Part shown: positions 8,277 to 15,140 of the stretch, one piece after another
How positions within the stretch are numbered: the stretch's first letter is position 1
Layout of the letters: the number at the start of each line of letters is the position of its first letter
Source of the DNA: Dyadobacter pollutisoli
GTDB lineage: Bacteria > Bacteroidota > Bacteroidia > Cytophagales > Spirosomataceae
DNA: 64,000 nt
Assembly (NCBI RefSeq): GCF_026625565.1
Contig: NZ_CP112998.1
Span: forward strand, 4,032,501-4,096,500
Direction: 5' to 3'
Made by a program: the position numbers and the translations under genes
The notes under the pieces: model-generated
Told to the model about the DNA's origin: nothing
Seen by the model: the letters and a program-made list of their open reading frames with translations, nothing else
The model's database searches: none

Positions 8277-8372
8277 TAAATTCGTTGAACATATTCAATG
8301 AATTTAGCTAAATTTGTTGAATTAACTCAATGAATTTAGCTAAATTTGTTGAATAGAGTCAACGAATTTAGC
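8277..8372. repeat. three tandem 32-bp palindromic units
   Basis: Units at 8277-8308, 8309-8340 and 8341-8372 are exactly 32 bp each and differ at few positions. Each begins TAAATTYGTTGAA and ends TCAAYGAATTTAGC, so each is itself an imperfect inverted repeat with a short variable centre (CATAT, TTAAC, TAGAG). The array fills the gap between the hydrolase stop (8263-8265) and the ATPase, ending one base before its ATG at 8374. Confidence 0.95.
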
Positions 8373-8373
8373 T

Positions 8374-9513
8374 ATGACATTTTCCAGATATATTTATTCC
8401 GCAATGACGGATAAGCTAAAATCCAACAAAGTTTTGATTTTGGCAGGAGCAAGAAGAGTGGGTAAGACACATTTAATCAAAACGATACAGAATGAATTTA
8501 CGGGAAAATCATTATTCCTGAATGGTGAAGATCTGGATACTGTATCGCTTTTGTCTGATCGAAGAGTCGCCTCTTTCCAACGCTGGGTTTCCGATGTTGA
8601 TCTTTTGATTGTGGATGAAGCTCAAATGGTACCGGAAATAGGAAAATCACTTAAACTGCTAATTGACTCCTTTCCCAAGTTGACGATTATCGCAAGTGGC
8701 TCTTCTGCTTTCGAATTATCGAACAGAACCGGGGAACCGCTGGTTGGAAGGCAAATCGGCTACCAATTATTTCCATTAGCCCAAATTGAACTTTCAAAGC
8801 ATGAAAACTATGTGGAGACAAAACAGCAACTCAACGACAGGCTGGTTTTTGGCACCTACCCGGACGTGCTTCAAATGACCAGTGAAGATGACAAAATTGA
8901 ATACCTGAAAAGTTTAGTCAATGCATACCTGCTGAAAGACATTCTGATGTATGAGCAGGTTCGCTATTCGCACAAAATGTTGCAGTTACTGCAACTCGTT
9001 GCTTACCAGACTGGCCAGGAAGTTTCGTATGAAGAATTATCAAAATCACTTCAAATCGACAGAAATACGGTAGAGCGATATCTTGACCTATTTTCCAAAG
9101 TTTTCATCATTTTCCGCATTGGCGGATTCAGCCGAAACCTGAGAAAAGAGGTAACCAAATCATCCAAGTGGTACTTCTTTGATAATGGCATCCGAAATGC
9201 CCTGATCAACAACTTCCTACCAGTAAACCAAAGGCAGGATATAGGCTCATTGTGGGAAAATTACCTCGCTGCTGAGAGAGCTAAATGCAATTCCTATAAG
9301 AGAACAAATCCCCTTACTTACTTCTGGCGGACCTATGACCAGCAGGAATTGGATTGGTTGGAAGTTCAAAACGAACAACTGAGCGGCTACGAGTTCAAAT
9401 GGAGCAATAATAAGGTGAAATTCCCTAAAGCTTTTGTAGAAGCATACCCCGAAGCAAAGACCGGCTGGATCACGCAGGAAAACTACATTGATTTTGTAAG
9501 TGGAGAAATATAG
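8374..9513 (+). CDS. AAA_14 / DUF4143 ATPase
   Basis: A 379-residue member of the ATP-binding family with an AAA_14 domain followed by DUF4143. Walker A is GARRVGKT at residues 25-32 and Walker B is LLIVDEAQM with D81-E82. The C-terminal domain has a nuclease-like ELDWLEVQ...YEFKW arrangement (E/D...E-x-K) typical of DUF4143, whose activity is unknown. These proteins are common, patchily distributed and often present in several copies in Bacteroidota; a role in defence or selfish propagation has been suggested but not shown. The start is set by the ATG one base after the third palindromic unit; an in-frame TGA at 8350-8352 rules out an extension. Confidence 0.9.
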   Translation: MTFSRYIYSAMTDKLKSNKVLILAGARRVGKTHLIKTIQNEFTGKSLFLNGEDLDTVSLLSDRRVASFQRWVSDVDLLIVDEAQMVPEIGKSLKLLIDSFPKLTIIASGSSAFELSNRTGEPLVGRQIGYQLFPLAQIELSKHENYVETKQQLNDRLVFGTYPDVLQMTSEDDKIEYLKSLVNAYLLKDILMYEQVRYSHKMLQLLQLVAYQTGQEVSYEELSKSLQIDRNTVERYLDLFSKVFIIFRIGGFSRNLRKEVTKSSKWYFFDNGIRNALINNFLPVNQRQDIGSLWENYLAAERAKCNSYKRTNPLTYFWRTYDQQELDWLEVQNEQLSGYEFKWSNNKVKFPKAFVEAYPEAKTGWITQENYIDFVSGEI

Positions 9514-9544
9514 GCGCCAACACAAGAGTTTAAGTAAATTTTAA

Positions 9545-9567
9545 TAATCTATTAATTACGTAGATTA
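9545..9567. promoter_or_regulatory. inverted repeat in the tauE promoter, operator candidate
   Basis: TAATCTA (9545-9551) and TAGATTA (9561-9567) are perfect 7-bp inverted arms with a 9-base spacer. They sit 12 bases before the -7 element, over the expected -33 region, which suits a repressor or activator site. Confidence 0.45.
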
Positions 9568-9578
9568 AATAGTTTTAC

Positions 9579-9586
9579 TACTTTTG
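9579..9586 (+). promoter_or_regulatory. -7 promoter element of the TauE/SafE gene
   Basis: TACTTTTG is an exact TAnnTTTG match. Its final G is the first base of a GTG codon that would otherwise extend the frame, so translation must start downstream, at the ATG at 9628. Confidence 0.65.
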
Positions 9587-9627
9587 TGTCTTGTCTTGCG
9601 ATTATTATTCCAAAATTAAGAACTGCA

Positions 9628-10509
9628 ATGTTAGCAAAGGTCCTGTCGCTCAAACTTCCCTCTTCCCCTGCCTGGTACATTGTGCCGGCAACCATTCTGG
9701 CCTTCCTTTTTGGAATATTACTCTTCAACGGAACTATACATATTGACAGCCAAGATCTTACCACATTCCTGACGGGCGATTTTGCTTTATACCTGCTCGT
9801 CGGATTGGGTGCGCAACTAGTCGATGGTGCGCTGGGAATGGCCTATGGTGTTACTTCCAACTCTTTTTTGCTCAGCCTCGGCGTTACACCGGCAGTGAGC
9901 AGTGCCAGCGTACATTTTGCCGAAATGTTCACAACCGGCGCTTCCGCTATCTCGCATTTCAGATTTAAAAACATTAATAAGAAATTATTCAAAAGCTTGC
10001 TCATACCTGGCGTTGCAGGTGCGGTGGTTGGTGCATACCTGCTATCTGACGTCATTGACGGCAACATGATCAAACCCTATATCGCTTTTTACATGCTTAT
10101 TCTGGGCGTGATCATTATCCGAAAAGCATTGCAAAAAACATTGGTCAAAAATAAGACAAAACGCATCGGCGTACTCGCGGCTACCGGCGGTTTTCTGGAC
10201 TCTGTAGGTGGCGGTGGCTGGGGGCCCATTGTCACTTCTACATTGCTTGGCCAGGGTCGCGACCCGAGGTATACCATCGGATCGGTGAATGCGGCGGAGT
10301 TCGTCATTGCATTTGCCAGTGGGGTAACATTCCTTCTTTTTAATGGTATCAACAGCTGGCAGGTCGTTTTGGGATTGATCGTAGGCGGCGTTATCGCTGC
10401 TCCGATTGGCGCGATGCTGGTTGGCAAAATCAAACGCAAACCGCTGATGCTGATCGTCGGCTGCCTGGTGATCGGGTTAAGTATCCGTACCATTTTACTG
10501 AGCTTCTAA
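9628..10509 (+). CDS. TauE/SafE-family sulfite/anion exporter
   Basis: A 293-residue polytopic inner-membrane protein of the TauE/SafE family, which exports sulfite, sulfonates or other organic anions. About eight hydrophobic segments are visible, with the two characteristic repeats LVDGALGMAYGVTSN and FLDSVGGGGWGPIVTS. The frame is open back to a GTG at 9586, but that codon overlaps the -7 element, so the ATG at 9628 (MLAKVLSLKL) is chosen. It stands alone between the ATPase and nuoA, and the substrate is not evident from the neighbours. Confidence 0.88.
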   Translation: MLAKVLSLKLPSSPAWYIVPATILAFLFGILLFNGTIHIDSQDLTTFLTGDFALYLLVGLGAQLVDGALGMAYGVTSNSFLLSLGVTPAVSSASVHFAEMFTTGASAISHFRFKNINKKLFKSLLIPGVAGAVVGAYLLSDVIDGNMIKPYIAFYMLILGVIIIRKALQKTLVKNKTKRIGVLAATGGFLDSVGGGGWGPIVTSTLLGQGRDPRYTIGSVNAAEFVIAFASGVTFLLFNGINSWQVVLGLIVGGVIAAPIGAMLVGKIKRKPLMLIVGCLVIGLSIRTILLSF

Positions 10510-10553
10510 ATAGCTCGCGGGCAGCAATTCTCTTCTTTTTATTCCCGCTGGGA

Positions 10554-10581
10554 TTGTGTTTATGTAAAATGAGTAGTTTTG
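10554..10581 (+). promoter_or_regulatory. promoter of nuoA
   Basis: TTG at 10554-10556 and TAGTTTTG at 10574-10581 fit the Bacteroidota -33/-7 pattern with a 17-base gap. The -7 element lies 19 bases before the nuoA ATG. Confidence 0.6.
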
Positions 10582-10600
10582 CGAAAACAAGTTTCTGATC

Positions 10601-11074
10601 ATGCTCACCGATTTTGGTTACATATTACTTTTCATCATAGCCGGGCTCGTCCTGCTGGGAGTAATGTTAACAATCGCCAAAGTACTGCGCCCCAACCATC
10701 CCAATGAAGAAAAACTGACTACTTACGAGTCGGGAGAAGATCCAATGGGGAATGCCAACATTCAGTTTAATGTCAGGTTTTACGTCATTGCATTGATTTT
10801 TGTCCTCTTTGAGGTGGAGCTGCTGTTTCTATTTCCCTGGTCAGTAGTATTCGGTAACGAAGAATTGATCCGGCAAACCGACGGACAATGGGGCTGGTTT
10901 GCGATGGCGGAAATGACCGTTTTCATTGGAATACTCATCTTTGGACTTGCCTACGCCTGGGCAAAAGGCTACCTCGACTGGGTACGCCCCAAACCGCAGG
11001 TACCAGAAATTCACTCTCCTGTACCCGCTGATTTGTATCAAAAGGTAAATGAAAAATACAGCAAGAAAGCGTAA
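10601..11074 (+). CDS. nuoA: NADH-quinone oxidoreductase subunit A
   Basis: NuoA is a small membrane subunit of respiratory complex I. The 157-residue protein has three hydrophobic helices and the family signature TYESGEDPMGNANIQFNVRF, with FVLFEVELLFLFPW after it. It has its own promoter. Unusually, the next nuo gene (nuoB) is not adjacent: 2.9 kb holding four other genes intervenes. The C-terminal tail after the last helix (YLDWVRPKPQVPEIHS...) is longer and more polar than in E. coli NuoA. Confidence 0.96.
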   Translation: MLTDFGYILLFIIAGLVLLGVMLTIAKVLRPNHPNEEKLTTYESGEDPMGNANIQFNVRFYVIALIFVLFEVELLFLFPWSVVFGNEELIRQTDGQWGWFAMAEMTVFIGILIFGLAYAWAKGYLDWVRPKPQVPEIHSPVPADLYQKVNEKYSKKA

Positions 11075-11081
11075 AGCCTCT

Positions 11082-11534
11082 TCAAAATCTGCCGTAAATA
11101 TATTTCACAGAATCGGCGTCAGTACCCACCTCCTTTAAGTAATCCGAGGTTTCTAGGGTAGTTATGTAGTTAGTTCGAATTATTTTGTGGAATCGCTGCA
11201 GGCCTCCTCTGTAATACATTAGGATTGTCATATCCTTGGTCTTTGAAACAGGCAAAGGGTTTTTGAGGCGGATATGCACTGCAAAGACTGTGTCGTTTCT
11301 GAAAGTACTGTCGTAGCCGATCCCATCTTTATAGGTGTTATTCAAAATCTCATTGTATCCAATCTGTGAGCCTATTAGCGTATCGGTAGGTGTGACGACT
11401 TTTATAAGTTTCCACATCCCGTGCAGATACATCTCAATAGGCCCACCAGCATCCCAACCTTCCGGCGGATCGCAACGACCAGCTGTTAGCAAGAGCGATA
11501 GGATTATCATGAATGACTTAGTTTTATTTTTCAT
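11082..11534 (-). CDS. hypothetical secreted protein
   Basis: A 150-residue protein with a signal peptide (MKNKTKSFMIILSLLLTAG) and a cysteine at residue 21; the preceding LTAGR does not fit a good lipobox, so lipidation is uncertain. The mature part is beta-rich and matches no family I recognise. It lies 14 bp downstream of the broken C10 peptidase on the same strand and was probably co-transcribed with it; small partner genes after C10 peptidases are sometimes inhibitors, but nothing here shows that. It ends 7 bp from the nuoA stop, converging on it. Confidence 0.7.
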   Translation of the reverse strand: MKNKTKSFMIILSLLLTAGRCDPPEGWDAGGPIEMYLHGMWKLIKVVTPTDTLIGSQIGYNEILNNTYKDGIGYDSTFRNDTVFAVHIRLKNPLPVSKTKDMTILMYYRGGLQRFHKIIRTNYITTLETSDYLKEVGTDADSVKYIYGRF

Positions 11535-11548
11535 ACCATTTCATACCA

Positions 11549-12500
11549 TTAAGGTCTAATGCCACTGATCACATGTAAATTACCGTTGTAATGATCTCCA
11601 TCAGGATTGTACTGACCAAATGCATAGTAGTCATTCCACTCATCTCCCCAGCCCCAGTTCATGTGCAAAAAACTGTAGGACCATTCGTTACATTGCTTGG
11701 TTGCACAGTTGAAGTCGCTGTAATTGTTTTCCTGATACCCATCGCAAACCCATACATGATAATTAGACCAGCAATCCAAGCACGTAGAACCCCAGAAAAT
11801 CAATGGATGATTACCATTCAGTTCACTTTTGATCTGGGTATACTGGTAAGCCTCAATCCCTGACCCACCACTCGAAAATCCGTAACCTGTTAGTCCGCTT
11901 TTTACATTATTAGGCCAGGTAAAGGTGTTACAACTGCCCATATAATTGTAGCTGGAATTTGCTTTGGAGCCCATATCCTTCATAAGCGTTCCTAAATTGC
12001 TTTCACCAGCAGTGGTAGCATTGCACTTCCCATTTGTAAATCTAGGCCTGGACAGATCAGGATGATAAAATTCCTGTATTTGCGCCATCGCGACTGGCCC
12101 GCAACCAGCCACTCTTCTTCCGCAGCCGTCACAGTCCCCGGCCGTACTCAGCTGAGTAAGCGAGCACAGGCATGGTGTGCATGTCTGCCGAAACAATTGT
12201 AAATCCACGTGCTTTTTTTATAATGTAAAGTAGCGGCTTCCTGTCAACAGAATCGACAATAGTTTCCTGATCTACGATCTCTTCCGTTACAGATCCTTTT
12301 CTTGCTCTGGCTTCTGTAGAATCGTTCCCGGTGGGCTGGTAGTGTGTGGCCACTTCCATGGCGTCGTGAATGGAAATTTCAAATGGACTCGCGACAGATG
12401 ACTGTTCTGCTTCTTCTAATGGGTAAGGTTTTTCATTTTTGCATCCGCAAAATAATGTTACAGACAAACATAATGCATGGCCAATCAGTACTTTTTTCAA
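11549..12500 (-). pseudogene. C10-family (streptopain-like) cysteine peptidase, internally deleted and frameshifted
   Basis: Two overlapping minus-strand frames together make one peptidase. The first (12500-12129) has a lipoprotein signal (LFCGC) and the Spi-like propeptide (PLLYIIKKARGFTIVSADMH...VLAYSAE). The second (12208-11549) has the catalytic cysteine region (GCGPVAMAQIQEFYHP), the histidine (NYHVWVCDGY) and HMNWGWGDEWNDYYAFG. The frame changes within 12129-12208, just after VLAYS. Intact relatives have roughly 100 residues between propeptide and catalytic cysteine that are missing here, so a deletion whose size is not a multiple of three probably removed them. Neither part alone should be active. 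It lies between nuoA and nuoB. Confidence 0.85.
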
Positions 12501-12582
12501 TGGTATAGCATGTTAGAACCCACCCTGGCACGTCACATTTTGTGAGTGACCGGATGTTTTGCAAAAATGACCTGATGCCGAA

Positions 12583-12651
12583 CTTATAAACAAGCTGCCA
12601 CGCTTATAACACAATAACCATTCCTTATAAAATCATAACCAGGCCTTATAA
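12583..12651. repeat. four CTTATAA boxes at 20-21 bp spacing
   Basis: CTTATAA occurs at 12583, 12603, 12624 and 12645, that is at intervals of 20, 21 and 21 bp, about two helical turns. A related ATTATAA lies at 12720-12726. The array sits in the 232-bp gap between the divergent C10 pseudogene and the XRE gene, where a regulator binding one face of the helix could control both. Confidence 0.7.
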
Positions 12652-12732
12652 TTTCATCAATCGCTTGGCAGATGTTCAAAAAATATAGACTTTGCGTTCC
12701 ATATTTTGATCGTACTCAAATTATAACACACT

Positions 12733-13065
12733 ATGATGAATGTTTTTGCAAGTAACCTGCTCGCCAGAAGGGAAGAAAAAAGATATACGCAGGCATTTAT
12801 GGCCATCCATAGCGGAATGTCACAACCCAATTATTCCGACATTGAAAGAGGAAAAACCAGCCCGTCCATCGAGCAGCTTAAAAAATTCGCCAAAATCCTG
12901 GAAATTACGGTGGACGAGCTGATCTCGGAAGAGCGAACCAGCCATTCCGACACTCCAATCCCGCAGCCTGTTTTGCAGCGGACAGAAGCTGATAAAGATA
13001 CCTACATTAAGATACTGGAAAACCGTCTCCGCACATTGCTGCTGGAAAAGGAAAACCTTCGATAA
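12733..13065 (+). CDS. XRE-family HTH transcriptional regulator
   Basis: A 110-residue regulator. Residues about 6-65 form the HTH_3 fold (RREEKRYTQAFMAIHSGMSQPNYSDIERGKTSPSIEQLKKFAKIL), and the C-terminal ~25 residues (DKDTYIKILENRLRTLLLEKENL) look like a short coiled coil for dimerisation. It is the only plus-strand gene in the insert between nuoA and nuoB. It is preceded by the phased CTTATAA array, which may be its own operator. The translation start is the first of two ATGs; the second, three bases later, is possible. Confidence 0.88.
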   Translation: MMNVFASNLLARREEKRYTQAFMAIHSGMSQPNYSDIERGKTSPSIEQLKKFAKILEITVDELISEERTSHSDTPIPQPVLQRTEADKDTYIKILENRLRTLLLEKENLR

Positions 13066-13070
13066 AAGCA

Positions 13071-13817
13071 TCAATGCATCTTTCCCCACTTTTTAGGACC
13101 TGGTTTTGGAAAGAAAACCAAGCCCAGCTGCACATAAATCTGGTTCAGTTTAAGAGATGAAAGATCGCTGATCGTCACATCTTCCCCTTTCCATTTCCTT
13201 TTGCCCAGTATCGGCAAGTGGTAGGTAGCTTTCCCGCTGAGATATACTTTGTCATACAATTTTGGCATGACATTCATCTTGTAATCAGCCCCAATTCCCG
13301 CGTGCAGATTAATATTGCCCGTAAAAAGCTTGATCGGCTGAAATGACGAAGGGTTCTGGACCACCTGAGAAATGGTTGCTGAGCCATTGTTTTTGATTTT
13401 CAACCGGTAGAGCATCAGGTCAGCTCCAATGGGGATCAGTACATTCCAGCGCGTGCTATTGACCAGTTTCGGGCCTCCGTCGGTTCCGATCCCAAATCCG
13501 TTGAGATACGCTTTCTTGTCGTCCTTGTCTTTGGTATAGTTGGTACTGTTCATAATGATGATCCTGCCTTCCGAAAACCATCGCTCCGATTCGGTCCTTC
13601 TTGCCAAAACTATTGAACCCATAAAAGAAGTAAATGGCTTAATGTTAAGTCTGGACAGCTCGGTGCGGATATTTTTATTATTCGGAAGAAGGCCAAATTC
13701 AGCATATACAGCCATTCCGCTCTTGAATATGTGCACAGTCGTATCTGTCTGTGCCTGTGCGCAGGTGAATAAGGTTACGGACATTATTATTACGGCTGAA
13801 AGTAATTTGTTTCTCAT
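13071..13817 (-). CDS. hypothetical outer-membrane beta-barrel-like protein
   Basis: A 248-residue protein with a clear signal peptide ending in AQA (residues 1 to about 22). The mature part has alternating hydrophobic strands and aromatic ends (YVQLGLVFFPKPG near the C-terminus) in the style of Bacteroidota porin-like outer-membrane proteins. I do not recognise a named family. It ends 5 bp from the XRE gene, converging on it, and its start lies 135 bp from nuoB in the opposite direction. Confidence 0.7.
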   Translation of the reverse strand: MRNKLLSAVIIMSVTLFTCAQAQTDTTVHIFKSGMAVYAEFGLLPNNKNIRTELSRLNIKPFTSFMGSIVLARRTESERWFSEGRIIIMNSTNYTKDKDDKKAYLNGFGIGTDGGPKLVNSTRWNVLIPIGADLMLYRLKIKNNGSATISQVVQNPSSFQPIKLFTGNINLHAGIGADYKMNVMPKLYDKVYLSGKATYHLPILGKRKWKGEDVTISDLSSLKLNQIYVQLGLVFFPKPGPKKWGKMH

Positions 13818-13881
13818 ACAGTTGTAGTTAAATGTGTTTGGTTTGTAACGTCTCCTGAAACAGTTTCTTGCTAATTATGGT

Positions 13882-13889
13882 TACTTTTG
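13882..13889 (+). promoter_or_regulatory. -7 promoter element of nuoB
   Basis: TACTTTTG matches TAnnTTTG exactly and lies 63 bases before the nuoB ATG, giving nuoBC its own promoter separate from nuoA. A TTTCTTG at 13864-13870 may serve as the upstream element. Confidence 0.6.
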
Positions 13890-13952
13890 TGTATATAGTT
13901 CGGTGATACTGAAGCAATATCCGTACCACTAAAAATTTCCCTGCAACTACGA

Positions 13953-14477
13953 ATGAGCGAGCGAATAAAAACCGGTGACGGTGGCATTATATTAACCAGC
14001 GCAGAAGACCTGATGAACTGGGCACGACTATCTTCCCTATGGCCAATGGGCTTCGGGCTGGCATGCTGCGCGATTGAAATGATGGCGTCCTACGCTTCTA
14101 ATTATGATTTGGAACGTTTCGGGATCTTTCCCCGGCCTTCTCCGCGACAGTCGGATGTGATGATCGTAGCTGGTACCGTGACTTTTAAAATGGCGGATCG
14201 GATACGCCGCCTGTACGAGCAAATGCCTGAGCCGCGCTATGTTATCTCAATGGGAAGCTGCTCAAACTGTGGAGGGCCCTACTGGGAACATGGTTACCAT
14301 GTGGTGAAAGGTGTGGACAGGATCATACCGGTAGATGTATACGTTCCGGGTTGCCCGCCACGACCCGAGGCTTTGATCGGTGGTTTTATGAAATTACAGG
14401 AAAAGATCAGGGGGGAGCATCCGCTCGCACCGGAATTGTTCCTTGAAATGGAAGCTGCCGAAGTCGCCACCACTTAA
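13953..14477 (+). CDS. nuoB: NADH-quinone oxidoreductase subunit B
   Basis: NuoB carries cluster N2, the last iron-sulfur cluster before quinone in complex I. The four ligands are visible: the tandem C38-C39 in GLACCAIEMM, C103 in SMGSCSNCGG and C134 in VPGCPPRPEAL. The length of 174 residues is normal. It is followed after 15 bp by nuoC and preceded by a non-nuo gene. Confidence 0.98.
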   Translation: MSERIKTGDGGIILTSAEDLMNWARLSSLWPMGFGLACCAIEMMASYASNYDLERFGIFPRPSPRQSDVMIVAGTVTFKMADRIRRLYEQMPEPRYVISMGSCSNCGGPYWEHGYHVVKGVDRIIPVDVYVPGCPPRPEALIGGFMKLQEKIRGEHPLAPELFLEMEAAEVATT

Positions 14478-14492
14478 CGTTTATCTCAGCTC

Positions 14493-15035
14493 ATGGATTT
14501 TCAGGACATTACCTCATTGATCGTAGCTGCATTCCCGGATGCTGCGATTGATGCCGATACCAAAGGACCCCAACCTGTTTTGATCATTCCCGTGGAAAAT
14601 GTGCAGGATATCTGCCGGTTTTTGCACGAGAATGAAAAATTATATTTTGACTATCTGGCTTGCATCACCGCCATTGACAATGGTGCCGGGCTGGCTACTA
14701 TGGAAGTAATTTACAACCTTACTTCCATACCATACGGGACTAATCTGACGCTCAAAGCCATTTTTCCAAGAAATTTGCCGGACAGCCCGCTGCCCTCGGT
14801 ACCTACTGTCAGCAATATCTGGCGCACTGCCGACTGGCACGAACGCGAAGCTTACGACCTGATGGGCATTCATTTTGAAGGGCATCCGGACCTGAGAAGG
14901 ATCCTGCTTCCAGAAGACTGGCAGGGGCATCCCCTTCGCAAAGATTACAATACACAAGACCGCTACCATGGGATTTACGTGCGTTACGAAGATGGAAATT
15001 CTGAGCAGCAGCCCGCGGATACCGACAGGGCTTAA
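14493..15035 (+). CDS. nuoC: NADH-quinone oxidoreductase subunit C
   Basis: NuoC is a peripheral-arm subunit of complex I (30-kDa family). The 180-residue protein has the family signature DWHEREAYDLMGIHFEGHPD followed by RRILLPEDWQGHPLRKDY. It is co-transcribed with nuoB. It is not fused to NuoD, and no nuoD follows: the next gene is an unrelated secreted protein, so the rest of complex I must be encoded elsewhere. Confidence 0.97.
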   Translation: MDFQDITSLIVAAFPDAAIDADTKGPQPVLIIPVENVQDICRFLHENEKLYFDYLACITAIDNGAGLATMEVIYNLTSIPYGTNLTLKAIFPRNLPDSPLPSVPTVSNIWRTADWHEREAYDLMGIHFEGHPDLRRILLPEDWQGHPLRKDYNTQDRYHGIYVRYEDGNSEQQPADTDRA

Positions 15036-15140
15036 CCTGATAATTGAAGCAACGGACAATGCGCTGAAATAAATACAACAAATTTGGTAGCGTGAAAAAG
15101 GCTCACTATTTTTCGTTACAAATTTTTAATATGTACCTGC

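Noticed and set aside
8277..8372. CRISPR-like array
   Set aside because: The 32-bp units are contiguous with only about 5 variable bases at each centre, so there are no spacers, and no cas gene is present.
11549..12500. Two separate genes instead of one broken peptidase
   Set aside because: The upstream frame ends right after the propeptide and the downstream frame opens without a credible start just before the catalytic cysteine; together they follow the C10 order, so a deleted pseudogene explains both.
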